In this document: positions 5,572-5,631 of the stretch, in pieces | How the letters are laid out: every line of letters begins with the position of its first letter | Numbering within the stretch: position 1 is the first letter of the stretch | Assembly (NCBI GenBank): GCA_035640715.1 | Contig: DASQVO010000244.1 | Location: forward strand, 1-5,631 | Source: DASQVO01 sp035640715 | GTDB lineage: Bacteria; Actinomycetota; Actinomycetes; Streptosporangiales; Streptosporangiaceae | Length of the DNA stretch: 5,631 nucleotides | Direction: 5' to 3' | Position numbers and translations under genes: made by a program | Notes under the pieces: model-generated | Told to the model about the DNA's origin: nothing | The model's database searches: none | What the model saw: the letters and a program-made list of their open reading frames with translations, nothing else

Positions 5572-5587
5572 TTTGAAGTAGTTCAAA
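5572..5587. promoter_or_regulatory. Operator-like inverted repeat TTTGAA-N4-TTCAAA
   Basis: TTTGAA (5572-5577) and TTCAAA (5582-5587) are exact inverted repeats around GTAG. They overlap the predicted -35 and the start of the spacer of the promoter for the gene at 5608. TTGAA/TTCAA palindromes are typical of MarR-type and similar winged-helix repressors, so a repressor site is likely; the regulator is not in the window. Confidence 0.55.
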
Positions 5588-5601
5588 GGTTGAGCTATCC
5601 T
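5573..5601 (+). promoter_or_regulatory. Putative leaderless sigma-70-type promoter of the last gene
   Basis: TTGAAG (5573-5578; 4 of 6 to TTGACA), a 17-base spacer and TATCCT (5596-5601; 4 of 6 to TATAAT) precede the ATG at 5608 by 7 bases. The predicted start of transcription coincides with the ATG, and no Shine-Dalgarno sequence is present. Confidence 0.55.
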
Positions 5602-5607
5602 GCCGTC

Positions 5608-5631
5608 ATGAGCATCATCGAAGTTCCGTTC
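5608..5631 (+). CDS. Partial CDS, first 8 codons only
   Basis: The ATG at 5608 opens a frame reading MSIIEVPF to the right edge. Too little is present to identify the product. The start is supported by the upstream promoter-like sequence and operator-like palindrome, which suggest a separately regulated, inducible gene rather than a continuation of the ychF unit, whose stop lies 93 bases before. Confidence 0.5.

Overview
The window is very GC-rich, with strong G/C preference at third codon positions, GTG/CTG start candidates and several start codons placed just downstream of -10-like hexamers (leaderless style). Together with a 363-residue YchF, an RmuC and an ECF sigma factor/YCII pair, this points to a high-GC actinobacterial chromosome. 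I cannot name the genus. I see no insertion sequence, phage gene, CRISPR array, rRNA or tRNA.

Layout, left to right. 1-187 (minus): start of a basic, low-complexity protein running off the left edge. 252-1706 (minus): rmuC, a membrane-anchored coiled-coil protein with a nuclease-like core. 1850-2296 (minus): a 148-residue protein with a Phd/YefM-like N-terminal half and an acidic C-terminal extension, with no toxin gene beside it. 2297-2479: 183 bases in which I support no gene; the antitoxin-like gene's promoter lies at its left end. 2480-3811 (minus): an ECF sigma factor with a ~245-residue TPR-like C-terminal extension, of the type classified as ECF42. 3808-4161 (minus): the YCII/DGPF-family protein that normally accompanies ECF42, overlapping the sigma gene by 4 bases. 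4162-4422: a 261-base divergent intergenic region dense in palindromes. 4423-5514 (plus): ychF. 5515-5607: a short spacer ending in an operator-like inverted repeat. 5608-5631 (plus): the first 8 codons of another gene.

Functionally, the centre is a self-contained ECF42/DGPF module. The sigma factor and YCII protein form one operon, and the promoter in front of the YCII gene carries a TGTCGA / CGAC pair with a 17-base spacer. As I recall, this matches the motif reported for ECF42 sigma factors in Streptomyces, so the operon probably activates itself. No anti-sigma factor is adjacent, so control would lie in the C-terminal extension or in the intergenic palindromes. rmuC and ychF are housekeeping genes on either side. 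The Phd-like gene is a small accessory gene with its own short promoter. I found no wholly new system. The most interesting signals are the ECF42 promoter with an abutting 19-bp palindrome, the apparent CTG start of the sigma gene, a repeat-expanded sigma2-sigma4 linker, and the operator-like repeats upstream of ychF and the last gene.
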